From: Berkiella_A sp964633725
GTDB taxonomy: Bacteria > Pseudomonadota > Gammaproteobacteria > Berkiellales > Berkiellaceae
Assembly (NCBI GenBank): GCA_964633725.1
Contig: CAZWHY010000015.1
Coordinates: forward strand, 1 to 64,000
Direction: 5' to 3'
Length of the DNA: 64,000 bases
The position numbers and the translations under genes are program-made. Below are positions 35,575 to 45,503 of the stretch, piece by piece. The notes beneath the pieces were generated by a model. The model was not told the DNA's origin, did not search any database, and saw nothing but the letters and a program-made list of their open reading frames with translations. Each line of letters opens with the position of its first letter. Within the stretch, counting starts at the first letter, position 1.

Positions 35575-36450
35575 ATGACGACAAAAACTCAAACGACAGC
35601 GATTGCTCTGCCTGTTGTCCAAGATGGACTTCAGACATATTTGCAGCGTGTGCATGAGATTCCTTTGTTAACACCTGAACAAGAATTTGAACTCGCAAAA
35701 CGCTTACACGACGAAGGCGATATGGAAGCCGCGCAACAATTGGTTATTTCCAATTTGCGCTTTGTCGTGAGTATTGCACGTGGTTACATGGGCTATGGTT
35801 TACAAATGGCTGATTTGGTTCAAGAAGGCACTGTTGGATTAATGAAAGCGGTCAAACGCTTTGATCCCAATGTTGGTGTGCGCTTAGTGGGTTTTGCCGT
35901 TCATTGGATCAAATCAGAAATCCATGAGTTTGTGATTCGCAATTGGCGTATTGTCAAAGTCGCCACAACCAAACCACAACGTAAGTTATTTTTCAATTTA
36001 CGCGGTCATAAGAAAAAACTCGCGTGGTTCACCAAAGAAGAAGCAGAATCTGTCGCGAAAGATTTGGGCGTGCCGCTTAAAGATGTGCTAGAAATGGAAT
36101 CTAGATTGCACGCACATGATGCCGTGTTTGATGCACCTGTTAACGATGATGAAGACAGCTACACTTATTCCCCACAACAATATCTAACAGCAGATGACGC
36201 CAATTCTATCGGCGATGATCCATTACAGGTTCTATCGGTTGGTAACCTGGCGGCTGTTCAGCAAGAAAAACTAGCTTCCGCATTAAAACAATTAGATGCC
36301 AGAAGTTTGGATATTATTTCTAGTCGCTATTTAGTCGATAAAAAAGTAGGCCTAAAAGTATTAGCCGAAAAATATGATGTATCTTTAGAGCGTATCCGTC
36401 AGATTGAGAAAGTCGCCATCAATAGCTTGAAAGATGCGGTTAGTGAATAG
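35575..36450 (+). CDS. rpoH: Heat-shock sigma factor RpoH (sigma 32)
   Basis: 291 residues. Region 2 is well kept (ISNLRFVVSIARGYMGYG, DLVQEGTVGLMKAVKRFDP), the RpoH-box-like segment is QRKLFFNLRGHKKK, and region 4 ends VSLERIRQIEKVAINSLKD. It directs RNA polymerase to heat-shock promoters. The region 2.3/2.4 motif reads VGFAVHWIKSEIHEFVIRNW, with VG in place of the usual ST of STYA. An ftsE-ftsX neighbour, common for rpoH, is absent. Confidence 0.95.
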   Translation: MTTKTQTTAIALPVVQDGLQTYLQRVHEIPLLTPEQEFELAKRLHDEGDMEAAQQLVISNLRFVVSIARGYMGYGLQMADLVQEGTVGLMKAVKRFDPNVGVRLVGFAVHWIKSEIHEFVIRNWRIVKVATTKPQRKLFFNLRGHKKKLAWFTKEEAESVAKDLGVPLKDVLEMESRLHAHDAVFDAPVNDDEDSYTYSPQQYLTADDANSIGDDPLQVLSVGNLAAVQQEKLASALKQLDARSLDIISSRYLVDKKVGLKVLAEKYDVSLERIRQIEKVAINSLKDAVSE

Positions 36451-36463
36451 TTGAACTACAATT

Positions 36464-37357
36464 TTATAAATTATCATTCGTAATTTCTCCCCTCAAAAAA
36501 TCATTTCGCGCCTGACTGTCCGGTAAAGCATTTAAATTTGCGACGGCTTTTGCTATTAGTGCATAATCATCTTGTTGCCAAGGATGAAACCCGGGGCGCA
36601 GATAAGCGATCAAGGGGGGCATGATTTTGAAGAGTATGCCAGGCTTGGTAAAGCAAAATTGAAATAGTTGTTTGTAAAACTTGCCAGAGAATAGCTTTTT
36701 GTCTTTAATCACCATATAGATAAATGGCCGCCAAAAACAAACAAATGAAATAAGGTTCACGACAATAAAACCACTCGCCCGAGAAATATAGCCTATATTG
36801 AGCTCTTTGAGCATATCAAATACTACGGCTTTGTGTTCGATTTCTTCTATACAATGCCATTGCCATAGGGCTTTTATATCTTCTTGAATATTATGCATTA
36901 ATTCAGGCGTAGATAAAAATAAATTCGAGCTGACGGCGGTAAAATGCTCGCCAGCCGCCGTCACACTTAGGCGGAATTTTTTACTGGAGAGCGCGAATAT
37001 TAATGCTGGGATAATTAATTCAAATGGATATTTTAATAAACCAGGGTAACGCGGTTTGATGATTTTATTATAAAGCTGCAAGTGTTCACGGCTATGAAAG
37101 CTTTCTTGTCGTACAAAGTGATGTATGTCAGATAATAATCTTGGATTATTGACTTTATGTCGTAGCGCTTTGACATTCTTAATGAAGAATTTTTCACAAT
37201 AAGGGATATAGCCAGCCAAAATCGTTGTCATCATTGTGATGGCCATATTATTTTGATACCAATAATGTGGCACGGGCGTTGGGTACGTAAATTTAATCGG
37301 GCGCGGTGTGATAGGGTGATTGGGTTGTATTGTTTTTTTCATTGTTCTTATTGTCAT
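36464..37357 (-). CDS. Predicted metal-dependent hydrolase (PF10118-like)
   Basis: 297 residues; an ATG at 37342 is an equally possible start since neither has a strong ribosome site. ESFHSREH, AAGEHFT and CIEEIEHKAVVFDML supply Glu/His residues in the pattern of a helical di-metal site, as in the family of predicted metal-dependent hydrolases. One hydrophobic segment (FIVVNLISFVCFWRPFIYMV) could anchor it to the membrane. The reaction is unknown. Confidence 0.78.
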   Translation of the reverse strand: MTIRTMKKTIQPNHPITPRPIKFTYPTPVPHYWYQNNMAITMMTTILAGYIPYCEKFFIKNVKALRHKVNNPRLLSDIHHFVRQESFHSREHLQLYNKIIKPRYPGLLKYPFELIIPALIFALSSKKFRLSVTAAGEHFTAVSSNLFLSTPELMHNIQEDIKALWQWHCIEEIEHKAVVFDMLKELNIGYISRASGFIVVNLISFVCFWRPFIYMVIKDKKLFSGKFYKQLFQFCFTKPGILFKIMPPLIAYLRPGFHPWQQDDYALIAKAVANLNALPDSQARNDFLRGEITNDNL

Positions 37358-37405
37358 GATTCGGGCAGACGTGTTTTTTGCGTCTACCCGAAAGTGAGCT
37401 GTTCA

Positions 37406-38776
37406 CTATTGTTTTTGTTTATTATATGATTTATTTTGATTGTATACGACCCGTTTGTTTGTATCAATCTCACTACCCAAAATCGCTAATGCTTTTAACA
37501 AGTTTAAGGCCTCATTTAATTGATAGTCTTCTAGGATCAAATGTTTTTTCTTCTCGGTTTTATTGTGTGTCTGTGTATCCTGCCTGTTTTCTATGTGTCC
37601 TTGGAGATCGGCTTCTCTTAAGGTAAACCAATTAGGAGATTTCTCAGCATCGTCAGGAATTTTAATATTAGGAATTTCTATGTCGGGGGTAATACCATGT
37701 GCCTGAATAGAGCGGCCAGCAGGGGTATAATACAGCGCAGTGGTTAACTTAAGACCATGTTTGTCTCTTAGTGGTAATACGGTTTGTACAGAGCCTTTGC
37801 CAAAAGTCTGTGTTCCGACAATTAATGCGCGTTTATGGTCTTGCAAAGCACCGGATACAATTTCAGAGGCGGAGGCAGAACCTTCGTTCACGAGAACGAC
37901 CAAAGGTGCACCATTGAGAATATCTTTTGTTGTGGCTTTTTCCTCGATCTTTGAGCCGGGCAAGCGACCTTCTGTGTAAACAATTAAGCCTTTGTTGCCA
38001 ATGGTATCTTTATCTAAAAATAAATCTGAAATTTTCACTGAGGCTTCTAAAACGCCCCCGGGGTTATTGCGCAGATCTAATATTGCACCTTTTAGCTGAT
38101 TATTGGACTCTTTTTTTAATCTGGCTATGGCTTTTGCTAAGTCTTCTGATGATTGGGTTTGAAATTGCGCAACGCGTAGATAAGCATAATGATTGTCCAA
38201 TAATTTGGCCTTGACGCTTTTGACTTTAATAATATCTCTTGTTACTTTGATTTTTAAGGGGTTTGACTCCCCTTTGCGGATAATGGTGAGCAAGATATCA
38301 CTGCCGCGATCGCCTCGCATTTTATCAACCGCTTGTTTTAAGTTGAGTCCTTTCACCAGTGTTTCATCTAGGCGAATAATCAAATCACCTGCTTTAATGC
38401 CTGCGCGTTGTGCAGGGGTATCATCAATGGGGCTGATAACTTTTACAGCGCCGTTTTCTAAAGTCACTTCGATTCCTAGGCCACCAAACTTGCCACTGGT
38501 ATTGACTCTGAGATCTGAAAACTCTTCTGGATCTAAATAACTAGAGTGGGGATCCAGTCCTGCGAGCATGCCGCGAATAGCATGTTCGAATAATTCTGAA
38601 TCATCTACAGGTTTGACATAATATTTACGAATATGTTCTACCACTGCGGTAAAGCGCTGTAGGTCGTTAAGAGGGATTTTTTGCTGTTCAGGCTGAGCGG
38701 CTAGGGCAGGCGAGATGTAAGCAGTTGCTAGTATGCCTAAAAAGTATCCTAGAGATAATTTAGCGGTCAATTTCAT
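37406..38776 (-). CDS. ctpA: Carboxyl-terminal processing protease (S41 family)
   Basis: 456 residues from the ATG at 38776 (AAGGA 8 bases upstream), giving a signal peptide MKLTAKLSLGYFLGILATA with probable cleavage after ALA. A PDZ domain (residues ~95-170) precedes the catalytic domain with Ser302 in GSASASEIVSGAL and Lys327 in TQTFGKGSVQ. It is a periplasmic protease acting on C-termini, often on peptidoglycan hydrolases. It lies just downstream of envC, consistent with a cell-wall role. Confidence 0.93.
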   Translation of the reverse strand: MKLTAKLSLGYFLGILATAYISPALAAQPEQQKIPLNDLQRFTAVVEHIRKYYVKPVDDSELFEHAIRGMLAGLDPHSSYLDPEEFSDLRVNTSGKFGGLGIEVTLENGAVKVISPIDDTPAQRAGIKAGDLIIRLDETLVKGLNLKQAVDKMRGDRGSDILLTIIRKGESNPLKIKVTRDIIKVKSVKAKLLDNHYAYLRVAQFQTQSSEDLAKAIARLKKESNNQLKGAILDLRNNPGGVLEASVKISDLFLDKDTIGNKGLIVYTEGRLPGSKIEEKATTKDILNGAPLVVLVNEGSASASEIVSGALQDHKRALIVGTQTFGKGSVQTVLPLRDKHGLKLTTALYYTPAGRSIQAHGITPDIEIPNIKIPDDAEKSPNWFTLREADLQGHIENRQDTQTHNKTEKKKHLILEDYQLNEALNLLKALAILGSEIDTNKRVVYNQNKSYNKQKQ

Positions 38777-38834
38777 AAACGTTATCCTTAACAAGTGTTC
38801 TATATTTTTTAGCGGCTAGCAAAAGCCCAAGCTC

Positions 38835-40019
38835 TTAGCTTAGTTTAAACCATTCTGAGGGTTCTAGCGCAATACCGTCTTTGCGTAATTCAAAGTATAA
38901 CCCGGGTTCGGCTTGTCCGCCGCTTTGACCTACCCTGGAAATAATATCCCCGTTCTCTACGCTATCCCCTACGGATTTGTACAGGATCTCGTTATTACCG
39001 TATAAGCTCATATAACCATTACCATGGTCAATGATCAAGAGTAGTCCGATACCGCGCAACCATTCTGAGAATACCACTTTGCCATGATAGATTGCATGAA
39101 CCGGTGTGCCTTGGCTGGATTTGATATATGTTTTCTTTGCTGAAGAGGCATGAGACATAATCGTTGTTAAGAGGGCGCTATTTTGTTGAATAGGAAGTCG
39201 TAGATGTTTCTTTTGGGATGAAAACTTGAGTACAGGCTCAACATACTCAAGTTTAGGCGGTAGGTTAATATCCAGGTTGGCTAAGACAGTTTCTAGTGCA
39301 TTTTGCTCTTCTTTTAACTGTAATAAGTCATATTCTTGAGTGTTCATTTTTTGTTTGAGCTGTACTAATATGCGCTGTCTGGTTTTTTGGGTGCTATCTA
39401 ATAATACTTGGTTTTCGAAAGAATGTGCTTTTAATGCCAGTAAGGATTGCTCTGTTTTTAATAACTTGCCTTGAGCTGTACGGCTGAGTTCTAGTTGTTC
39501 GATAATGCGTTGAATCTCTTGTTTACGAGCGCTGGAAGCCGCATGATAATAATGATTGAGTCTGGGCAGGCTATATATATCTTCTTGGCTTAAGAGCATA
39601 GACCAGCGCTCTCGTTTGGCATGTGCGTATACATGTTGTAATAAGTCGCTTAACAGTTCAGCTTGGCTGTTTTGTTCGAGCTTGAGTTGTTCAATTTGTT
39701 TCTTGAGTTGTTTTCTTTCGATTGAGATACTTTTTATTTGTCGTTGACATTGTCTTAGGATTTCTAAGGTATTGCCCATTTGAATTTCAAGTTGGGCTAG
39801 ATTTTTGTTTAGCATAGATTCTGATTGTTGATCTTGAAAGAGATTTGATTCAAGAGATTGAATTTGGTCTTGTAATTGTATTAATTGCGCGGTGGATTCT
39901 TGTATAGAGAATTGTGCTGTGGATGGTGAGGCCGATGGTAAGGTTGATGGAACATTCGCCATACTACTGAATGTCCCAATGCTCAGAATCCATACTGCGA
40001 TGATTTGTTTTATATGCAT
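38835..40019 (-). CDS. envC: EnvC-type murein hydrolase activator
   Basis: 394 residues with a signal peptide (HIKQIIAVWILSIGTFSSMA). Long coiled coil (residues ~45-245) followed by a LytM/M23 domain (~300-394). The zinc ligands of active LytM enzymes are not kept: GLYFELRKDG stands where active members have HLHFEL, and MSLYGNNE where they have HxxxL. This is the degenerate LytM state of EnvC, which activates amidases at the division site rather than cutting itself. It follows gpmI by 21 bases as in E. coli gpmM-envC. Confidence 0.92.
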   Translation of the reverse strand: MHIKQIIAVWILSIGTFSSMANVPSTLPSASPSTAQFSIQESTAQLIQLQDQIQSLESNLFQDQQSESMLNKNLAQLEIQMGNTLEILRQCQRQIKSISIERKQLKKQIEQLKLEQNSQAELLSDLLQHVYAHAKRERWSMLLSQEDIYSLPRLNHYYHAASSARKQEIQRIIEQLELSRTAQGKLLKTEQSLLALKAHSFENQVLLDSTQKTRQRILVQLKQKMNTQEYDLLQLKEEQNALETVLANLDINLPPKLEYVEPVLKFSSQKKHLRLPIQQNSALLTTIMSHASSAKKTYIKSSQGTPVHAIYHGKVVFSEWLRGIGLLLIIDHGNGYMSLYGNNEILYKSVGDSVENGDIISRVGQSGGQAEPGLYFELRKDGIALEPSEWFKLS

Positions 40020-40040
40020 ACCTTTATCCCTTAATATGCT

Positions 40041-41573
40041 TTAATTTGTCAGTAAGGATTGCCCGGTCATTTCTGTCGGGGGCGTTTTGTCTAATAAGTA
40101 CAGCAAAGTCGGTGCGACATCTTGTAGTGAGCCCGAGAGAGGTTTAAATCTTAGCTTCTGTGAACCGTAATAAACGAAAGGCACGGGCGCTAAGGTGTGT
40201 GCCGTATGAGGTTTTTGTGTGCCTGGTTCAAACATACAATCTGCATTACCGTGATCGGCGGTAATCAATGCTTCTCCACCCACTGTATCTAACGCTTGGA
40301 ATATTTGTTTCATACATCTGTCTAGATATTCAATGGCGGCAACGGTGGCCGGAAAATTGCCTGTGTGTCCAACCATATCTGCATTGGCATAATTGCAAAT
40401 GATCACATCATATTTTTGAGATTGAATCGCTTTGACTAAAGCGCTCGTCAAAAGTTCAGCATTCATTTGGGGTTGTAAATCATAGGTTTTGACTTTGGGA
40501 GAGGGAATCAGGATGCACTCTTCATTTTGAAATGGCGCTTCTTTGCCGCCATTAAAGAAAAAAGTCACATGGGCATATTTTTCTGTTTCTGCAATGCGTA
40601 GTTGCGTCATATTTTGTTTTTCAAGATATTCACCCAATACGTTAACAGGCTGAGGTTTTTGAAAGATAACTTGAGCCTCTAAAGTTGGGTCATACTCTGT
40701 TAGTGTGTATAGGTTTTCTTGCGGTAGGAGTACTGGGCGTGAGAAGTGTTCAAATGACGCCGCTGTGAATGCATGGCTAAGCTGTCTCGCTCTGTCTGAA
40801 CGAAAGTTCATAAAAATAACGCTATCACTTGTTTTTAACCCAGGATAGTCGGTTTGGACTAGAGTGGCTTGCACAAATTCATCGGTTTCATTGCGAGCAT
40901 AGGCTTTGTTTAAAGCATCCATGCCATTGTTGGCAAAATATTCAGCTTGTCCCTGAGAGATGAGTTTATAGGCTTGTTCTATGCGTTCCCATCGATTGTC
41001 TCTATCCATCGCATAGAATCGACCACATACTGTGGCTAGCTGGGCCTTGGGCAAGCTCTCCAGCTTTGCTAATAAATTTTGGATGGATTTTTGGGCAGAC
41101 TGTGGCGGCGTATCTCTTCCATCCAAAAAAGCATGTACATAAACAGGGGTATTAAATTCTTGGGACAAGGTTAAAGCGGCTAAAATATGATCTGTGTGGC
41201 TATGCACTCCGCCAAAAGAGAGCAGGCCCATAATATGTACAGCAGATTGATTGTTTTGTGCGTTTTGGAAGGCCGCGCGAAGTTTTGGGTGGGTAAAAAA
41301 TTTTTTATTTTTTATGGCGCGATTGATTCGCGTTAAATCTTGTTGCAGAACACGACCCGCCCCTATGGTTAGGTGGCCTACTTCTGAGTTGCCAATTTGA
41401 TTGGGTGGGAGTCCAACAACCTCACCACAGGCAGAGATTTCTGTATAAGCAGAGGTCTTAATTAGATGGTCCCAAGTGGGGGTGTGAGCCGTATGAATGG
41501 CATTACCCTCATTTTTTTGGCCTGATCCCCAGCCATCTAACACAAGCAATAAAACTGGCTTTGCAGGCAACAT
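40041..41573 (-). CDS. gpmI: 2,3-bisphosphoglycerate-independent phosphoglycerate mutase
   Basis: 510 residues from the ATG at 41573, preferred because GAGGG lies 6 bases upstream (the ATG at 41579 touches it). Alkaline-phosphatase-superfamily fold: LLVLDGWGSG, the phospho-Ser in QIGNSEVGHLTIGAGR, HAFLDGRDTPP, CGRFYAMDRDNRWER, NYANADMVGHTG and TADHGNAD (Mn ligands). It interconverts 3- and 2-phosphoglycerate. Confidence 0.97.
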   Translation of the reverse strand: MLPAKPVLLLVLDGWGSGQKNEGNAIHTAHTPTWDHLIKTSAYTEISACGEVVGLPPNQIGNSEVGHLTIGAGRVLQQDLTRINRAIKNKKFFTHPKLRAAFQNAQNNQSAVHIMGLLSFGGVHSHTDHILAALTLSQEFNTPVYVHAFLDGRDTPPQSAQKSIQNLLAKLESLPKAQLATVCGRFYAMDRDNRWERIEQAYKLISQGQAEYFANNGMDALNKAYARNETDEFVQATLVQTDYPGLKTSDSVIFMNFRSDRARQLSHAFTAASFEHFSRPVLLPQENLYTLTEYDPTLEAQVIFQKPQPVNVLGEYLEKQNMTQLRIAETEKYAHVTFFFNGGKEAPFQNEECILIPSPKVKTYDLQPQMNAELLTSALVKAIQSQKYDVIICNYANADMVGHTGNFPATVAAIEYLDRCMKQIFQALDTVGGEALITADHGNADCMFEPGTQKPHTAHTLAPVPFVYYGSQKLRFKPLSGSLQDVAPTLLYLLDKTPPTEMTGQSLLTN

Positions 41574-41726
41574 AGCCATCCCTCGCTACAAAATTTGTTT
41601 ATTTAGATACTAATATAAGCAGTTTATGTAAGCAGTATACCGGATTCAAGTCGCCCGTGCCGTGGATTGTTGTTATAATAGTCCGCTAATTGTTTTTCCC
41701 GCTAATTGTTTTACAGGTTGGTTATT

Positions 41727-42158
41727 GTGACAATAGAAACCTATTGGTTATTTTTTTCAGAGCACTGGGCGTTATCAGGTGCTTTTATTGTGTTACTTAT
41801 TTTATTTATTTTTAATGAATGGCGCAATCGTGGTTCAGGGTCATCCGTCGTTTCGCCACAAGAGTTGGTTGGTTTGATGAATCATTCTCGCGCAGCGATT
41901 ATTGATATCAGAGAAAAAGAAGCTTTTGAACAAGGACATATTTTAAGCGCGACCAATATGCGTTTATCTGATATGGATGATAAAAAGAAAGTACTCAATA
42001 AATATCGTTCCAAGCCCGTCATCGTGGTTTGTCAAAATGGTATGTCTTCGTCAAAAGCGGCGAAGTGGTTGCAAAAAGAAGGCTTTGATGAGGTGTATAC
42101 CTTAAAAGGTGGTATTGAGAATTGGAAAATTGAAAATTTACCCGTTTCGAAACGTTAA
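41727..42158 (+). CDS. yibN: YibN-like rhodanese-domain membrane protein
   Basis: 143 residues from the GTG at 41727 (AGG 10 bases upstream). One N-terminal membrane helix (LSGAFIVLLILFIFNEW) then a rhodanese domain with active-site Cys in VVCQNGMSSSKAA. Located before secB and gpsA and divergent from gpmI, as in E. coli, where grxC lies between yibN and secB; no grxC is present here. Confidence 0.88.
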   Translation: MTIETYWLFFSEHWALSGAFIVLLILFIFNEWRNRGSGSSVVSPQELVGLMNHSRAAIIDIREKEAFEQGHILSATNMRLSDMDDKKKVLNKYRSKPVIVVCQNGMSSSKAAKWLQKEGFDEVYTLKGGIENWKIENLPVSKR

Positions 42159-42234
42159 GAAAAAGTATAAGGCTTAATTTATAATGCTTATGCTGAATTT
42201 TATTATTTTACACTAAAAACTAGGGAGATAATCC

Positions 42235-42723
42235 ATGGCTAAAGACACAAAAGCTGCAACACCAGAAGGTGATAAAGACGGACCTGTATTTAACATTCAG
42301 CGTATTTATATTAAAGATGTTTCTTTTGAAGCGCCTAATGCACCTGCCATCTTCAAAGATGAGTGGAAACCAGAAGTGAATGTCGATTTACATACCAAAA
42401 CCCATGATCTGGAAAAAGATGTTTATGATGTGGTTTTGCATTTGACTGTAACCGTCAAAATGGGTGATACAACCGCATTTTTAGTTGAAGTCCATCAAGC
42501 CGGTATTTTTACAATTAAAGGCTTCCCTAAAGAGCAATTGTCCCATGCATTAGGTTCTATGTGCCCTAATATTTTATATCCATATGCAAGAGAAGCGATT
42601 TCTGATTTAGTGACTCGCGGTGGATTCCCACAATTATTATTGGCACCGGTCAATTTTGATGCTTTATATATGCAACACTTAGAGCAGCAAAAAGGCCAAG
42701 AAGGCGGAGCTGCGAACGCATGA
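42235..42723 (+). CDS. secB: Protein-export chaperone SecB
   Basis: 162 residues. The fold's conserved blocks are present: FNIQRIYIKDVSFEAPNAP, DVVLHLTVTVKMG, QAGIF, LYPYAREAISDLVTRGGFPQLLLAPVNFD. SecB tetramers keep preproteins unfolded and hand them to SecA. GGGAGA lies upstream; the stop overlaps gpsA (ATGA). Confidence 0.97.
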   Translation: MAKDTKAATPEGDKDGPVFNIQRIYIKDVSFEAPNAPAIFKDEWKPEVNVDLHTKTHDLEKDVYDVVLHLTVTVKMGDTTAFLVEVHQAGIFTIKGFPKEQLSHALGSMCPNILYPYAREAISDLVTRGGFPQLLLAPVNFDALYMQHLEQQKGQEGGAANA

Positions 42724-43727
42724 TGTTAACGCTAAGCCGTCAGTCTCGAGTATGTGTATTAGGAGCAGGTTCGTGGGGGACGGCTTTAGCGCTTTACTTT
42801 TCAACGTGTTTTGACAATGTTCATTTGTGGAGCTTTGATCCAGAGGAAGCGGCACGTTTACAAGCAGATAGAGAAAACAAACAATACTTACCAGGCATAT
42901 CTTTTCCTGATAATCTACACTGCGGCCATCAGCTTGATGCGTTATTGATATCCAATAGCTTAGTGATTGTGGCGGTTCCAAGCCATGTATTTGTGGAAAC
43001 ATTATCTAAACTCAATGATTTAAAACAAAATATTAGTGCGGTCGTGATTGCGACCAAAGGTGTCACCAGTACTGGGGAATTTTTACATAAAGTTTCTGAA
43101 GATGTATTGGGCGCGACATATCCTTTAGCATTATTGTCAGGCCCAAGCTTTGCGAAAGAAGTGGCACAATCGATGCCAACCTCTATTACCTTGGCGAGCA
43201 AGCAAGGCATATTATTAGAACAACTGGCACCTATATTTCATAGCCCTCTTTTTAGAATCGAAACCAGCTCTGATCTCATCGGTGTTGCCTTGGGCGGCTT
43301 GATCAAAAATGTGATTGCGATAGCGGTAGGTTTATCGGATGGGCTAGGGTTTGGCGCAAATGCTAGAGCGGCTCTGATAACACGTGGCATTCAGGAAATG
43401 AGCTTAATGGCCAAAGCCATGGGTGCTAAGACAGAGACTGTGATGGGGCTTGCGGGTTTGGGAGACTTGGTTTTAACCACGACAGACAACCAGTCTCGTA
43501 ATAGACGTTTTGGTTTGGCGTTAGGTAAGGGGCTGAGTATGACGGACGCCGAAATACAAATTGGCCAAGTGGTAGAAGGCAAAAGCAACGTCAAAGAGCT
43601 CATGATATTAGCCAAGCGTTATAAACAAACCCTACCAATTTGCCAGCAAATATTTGAGATTGTCTACAATGGTCTGTCAGGTGAACAAGCTATGCAGAAT
43701 ATATTAGATAATCATAGTCTAAAATAA
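42720..43727 (+). CDS. gpsA: Glycerol-3-phosphate dehydrogenase [NAD(P)+]
   Basis: 335 residues. Nucleotide-binding VCVLGAGSWGTALALYF, AVVIATKG, LSGPSFAKEVA, the catalytic-Lys region GGLIKNVIAIAVG, and TRGIQEMSLM. It makes sn-glycerol-3-phosphate for phospholipid synthesis. Coupled to secB by ATGA and convergent with trmL. Confidence 0.97.
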   Translation: MMLTLSRQSRVCVLGAGSWGTALALYFSTCFDNVHLWSFDPEEAARLQADRENKQYLPGISFPDNLHCGHQLDALLISNSLVIVAVPSHVFVETLSKLNDLKQNISAVVIATKGVTSTGEFLHKVSEDVLGATYPLALLSGPSFAKEVAQSMPTSITLASKQGILLEQLAPIFHSPLFRIETSSDLIGVALGGLIKNVIAIAVGLSDGLGFGANARAALITRGIQEMSLMAKAMGAKTETVMGLAGLGDLVLTTTDNQSRNRRFGLALGKGLSMTDAEIQIGQVVEGKSNVKELMILAKRYKQTLPICQQIFEIVYNGLSGEQAMQNILDNHSLK

Positions 43728-43739
43728 AACAAACTCAAA

Positions 43740-44201
43740 TTAAGTAAAACAAAAATCTAGCTGTCTTAACGCCTCATAGATCACAATAGAAACACAGTTC
43801 GCCAAATTCAAGCTTCTGGAGCTAGATGCTTGTGGTATGAGCAATTTATTATCCCCAGGGAATTGGTCTAACACCTCTTGAGGCAGCCCACGTGTTTCGG
43901 GGCCAAAAATAAAATAATCCCCTGCCTGATACTCATGTTTCGTATAATAAGTATTGGCTTTGGTTGTGAGTGCGAAGCAGCGCTTGGGGTTGGCTGTGCA
44001 AATGAAATTTTCAAAATCAGGGTAGGTTTGAATACGAGCAAGATGATGATAATCTAAGCCCGCTCTACGCATTTGTTTATCACTAATGGAAAACCCCAAA
44101 GGCTCAATCAGGTGCAGCTGCGCTTGTGTGTTGGCACATAAACGAATGATATTGCCCGTATTGGGGGGGATTTCTGGTTGATAGAGAACAATATGGAACA
44201 T
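43740..44201 (-). CDS. trmL: tRNA (cytidine/uridine-2'-O-)-methyltransferase TrmL
   Basis: 153 residues, SPOUT fold. FHIVLYQPEIPPNTGNIIRL, FGPETRGLP and a trefoil-knot end SRSLNLANCVSIVIYEALRQ. It methylates the wobble nucleotide (position 34) of leucine tRNAs. Its position beside gpsA-secB matches E. coli. Confidence 0.95.
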   Translation of the reverse strand: MFHIVLYQPEIPPNTGNIIRLCANTQAQLHLIEPLGFSISDKQMRRAGLDYHHLARIQTYPDFENFICTANPKRCFALTTKANTYYTKHEYQAGDYFIFGPETRGLPQEVLDQFPGDNKLLIPQASSSRSLNLANCVSIVIYEALRQLDFCFT

Positions 44202-44278
44202 ACAATCTAATCTAATTATTTATAATAAATCAAAACGTATAGTGACAGAAAATACAGTTTTTTTGAAGTAGGTTGCAT

Positions 44279-44306
44279 AAAAAAAGAGGGGTGAACCCCT
44301 CTTTTT
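44279..44306. terminator. Strong bidirectional-looking intrinsic terminator
   Basis: Perfect 11-bp stem AAAAAGAGGGG/CCCCTCTTTTT with a TGAA loop. On the minus strand, where the L,D-transpeptidase transcript ends, the stem is followed by seven T. Confidence 0.9.
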
Positions 44307-44332
44307 AGTTTTGGTGACAGTAAATACAATAT

Positions 44333-45265
44333 TTACAAGACTCTACCAATCACTTTAGGGTGTCCGCTGGCACGGTGCCTTGCTTTACGAGCCTGTCCCC
44401 AGTTGATTTTGACTTGTTTGCCTGTTTGTTTGACCATTTTTTTCATGGCGTACTCAATACTGTGGTTGCCACCATACATGCTGTCATCGATTGGCACATG
44501 AGATTCCACATAAACTTGATTGCCTAAGTAGCCGACTTTATTCGGTTCGTGTACGATGTTGACTTGGGTGCCAACAGGTACCATGTTATAGAATCTGCGA
44601 ATATCTTCTGGAAACATGCGTATGCAGCCATGACTGCTTCTTAAGCCCACACCCATTGGGTAAGGGGTACCGTGAATCACAATGCTTTTAAAACCTAAGC
44701 TTAAAGCATGTGTGCCTAAAGGATTTTTCGGTCCCGGTGGCATGGTTCTAGGAATGGGTTTCCCTCTTTTTCTATGATTTTCTAAAATAGATTTAGGCAC
44801 AACCCAGGTTGGATTGGCTCTTTTGCGCACAACACTTGTTTTGCCTAATGGGGTGTTCCAGCCCTCTTGTCCTACACCCACTGGAAATGTCGTGACTCGC
44901 TTCCCATCTGGATGGTAATAATACAGTCTTAACTCTGCTAAATTGATCACCACACCTTTGCGAGGTGCATTCGGTAATATAAATCTAGACGGCACAACCA
45001 ATCTTATGCCTGAGCGAGGGTGCTTATACTTAATGCCAGGGTTCGCTTCTTTCATCTCGTAACCACCGATATCAAAGCGACGTCCCACCGTGGATAAAGA
45101 ATCGTTCCGTGAGGTATGTGTGTATTGAATATGACCTACAACACTGCCTTGAGCCGGAATAGTGTATGTCAAGCCAAAGCAGGGTTGTACAAGTACTAAC
45201 GCGCCAATCCATAGCAGGGTTTTTGCAACAGCGTCCATACTGCATGCTGCTGTTAATTTTTTCAT
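44333..45265 (-). CDS. L,D-transpeptidase (YkuD domain)
   Basis: 310 residues from the ATG at 45265 (AAGGTG upstream); the frame reaches 45334 but the signal peptide starts here and ends near QPCFG. A LysM-like N-terminal part (YTHTSRNDSLSTVGRRFDIG) is followed by the YkuD catalytic domain with His198 (VIHGTPYP), His212 and Cys214 in SSHGCIRM. Periplasmic enzyme forming 3-3 peptidoglycan cross-links or attaching a lipoprotein, like ErfK/YbiS. Confidence 0.93.
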   Translation of the reverse strand: MKKLTAACSMDAVAKTLLWIGALVLVQPCFGLTYTIPAQGSVVGHIQYTHTSRNDSLSTVGRRFDIGGYEMKEANPGIKYKHPRSGIRLVVPSRFILPNAPRKGVVINLAELRLYYYHPDGKRVTTFPVGVGQEGWNTPLGKTSVVRKRANPTWVVPKSILENHRKRGKPIPRTMPPGPKNPLGTHALSLGFKSIVIHGTPYPMGVGLRSSHGCIRMFPEDIRRFYNMVPVGTQVNIVHEPNKVGYLGNQVYVESHVPIDDSMYGGNHSIEYAMKKMVKQTGKQVKINWGQARKARHRASGHPKVIGRVL

Positions 45266-45503
45266 TGACGCACCTTTTTCATTATTAGGAGATAAAATTT
45301 CATCATACAAATATAGTATCGGTAAATAGTTCAAAATATTTAAGGAAAATTGTCAAAAAAATGACAGAAGGATTATTGTATGTAGTCACAGTGTACTCGC
45401 GCACAATATACATTAATAATTAAAGGTCTAATAATTTCAGGCAAAGAATAAATTGAAAGCCCTTGTATTAGCAAGCAAGGCAACTACAATCTAAAAAGGA
45501 GCC

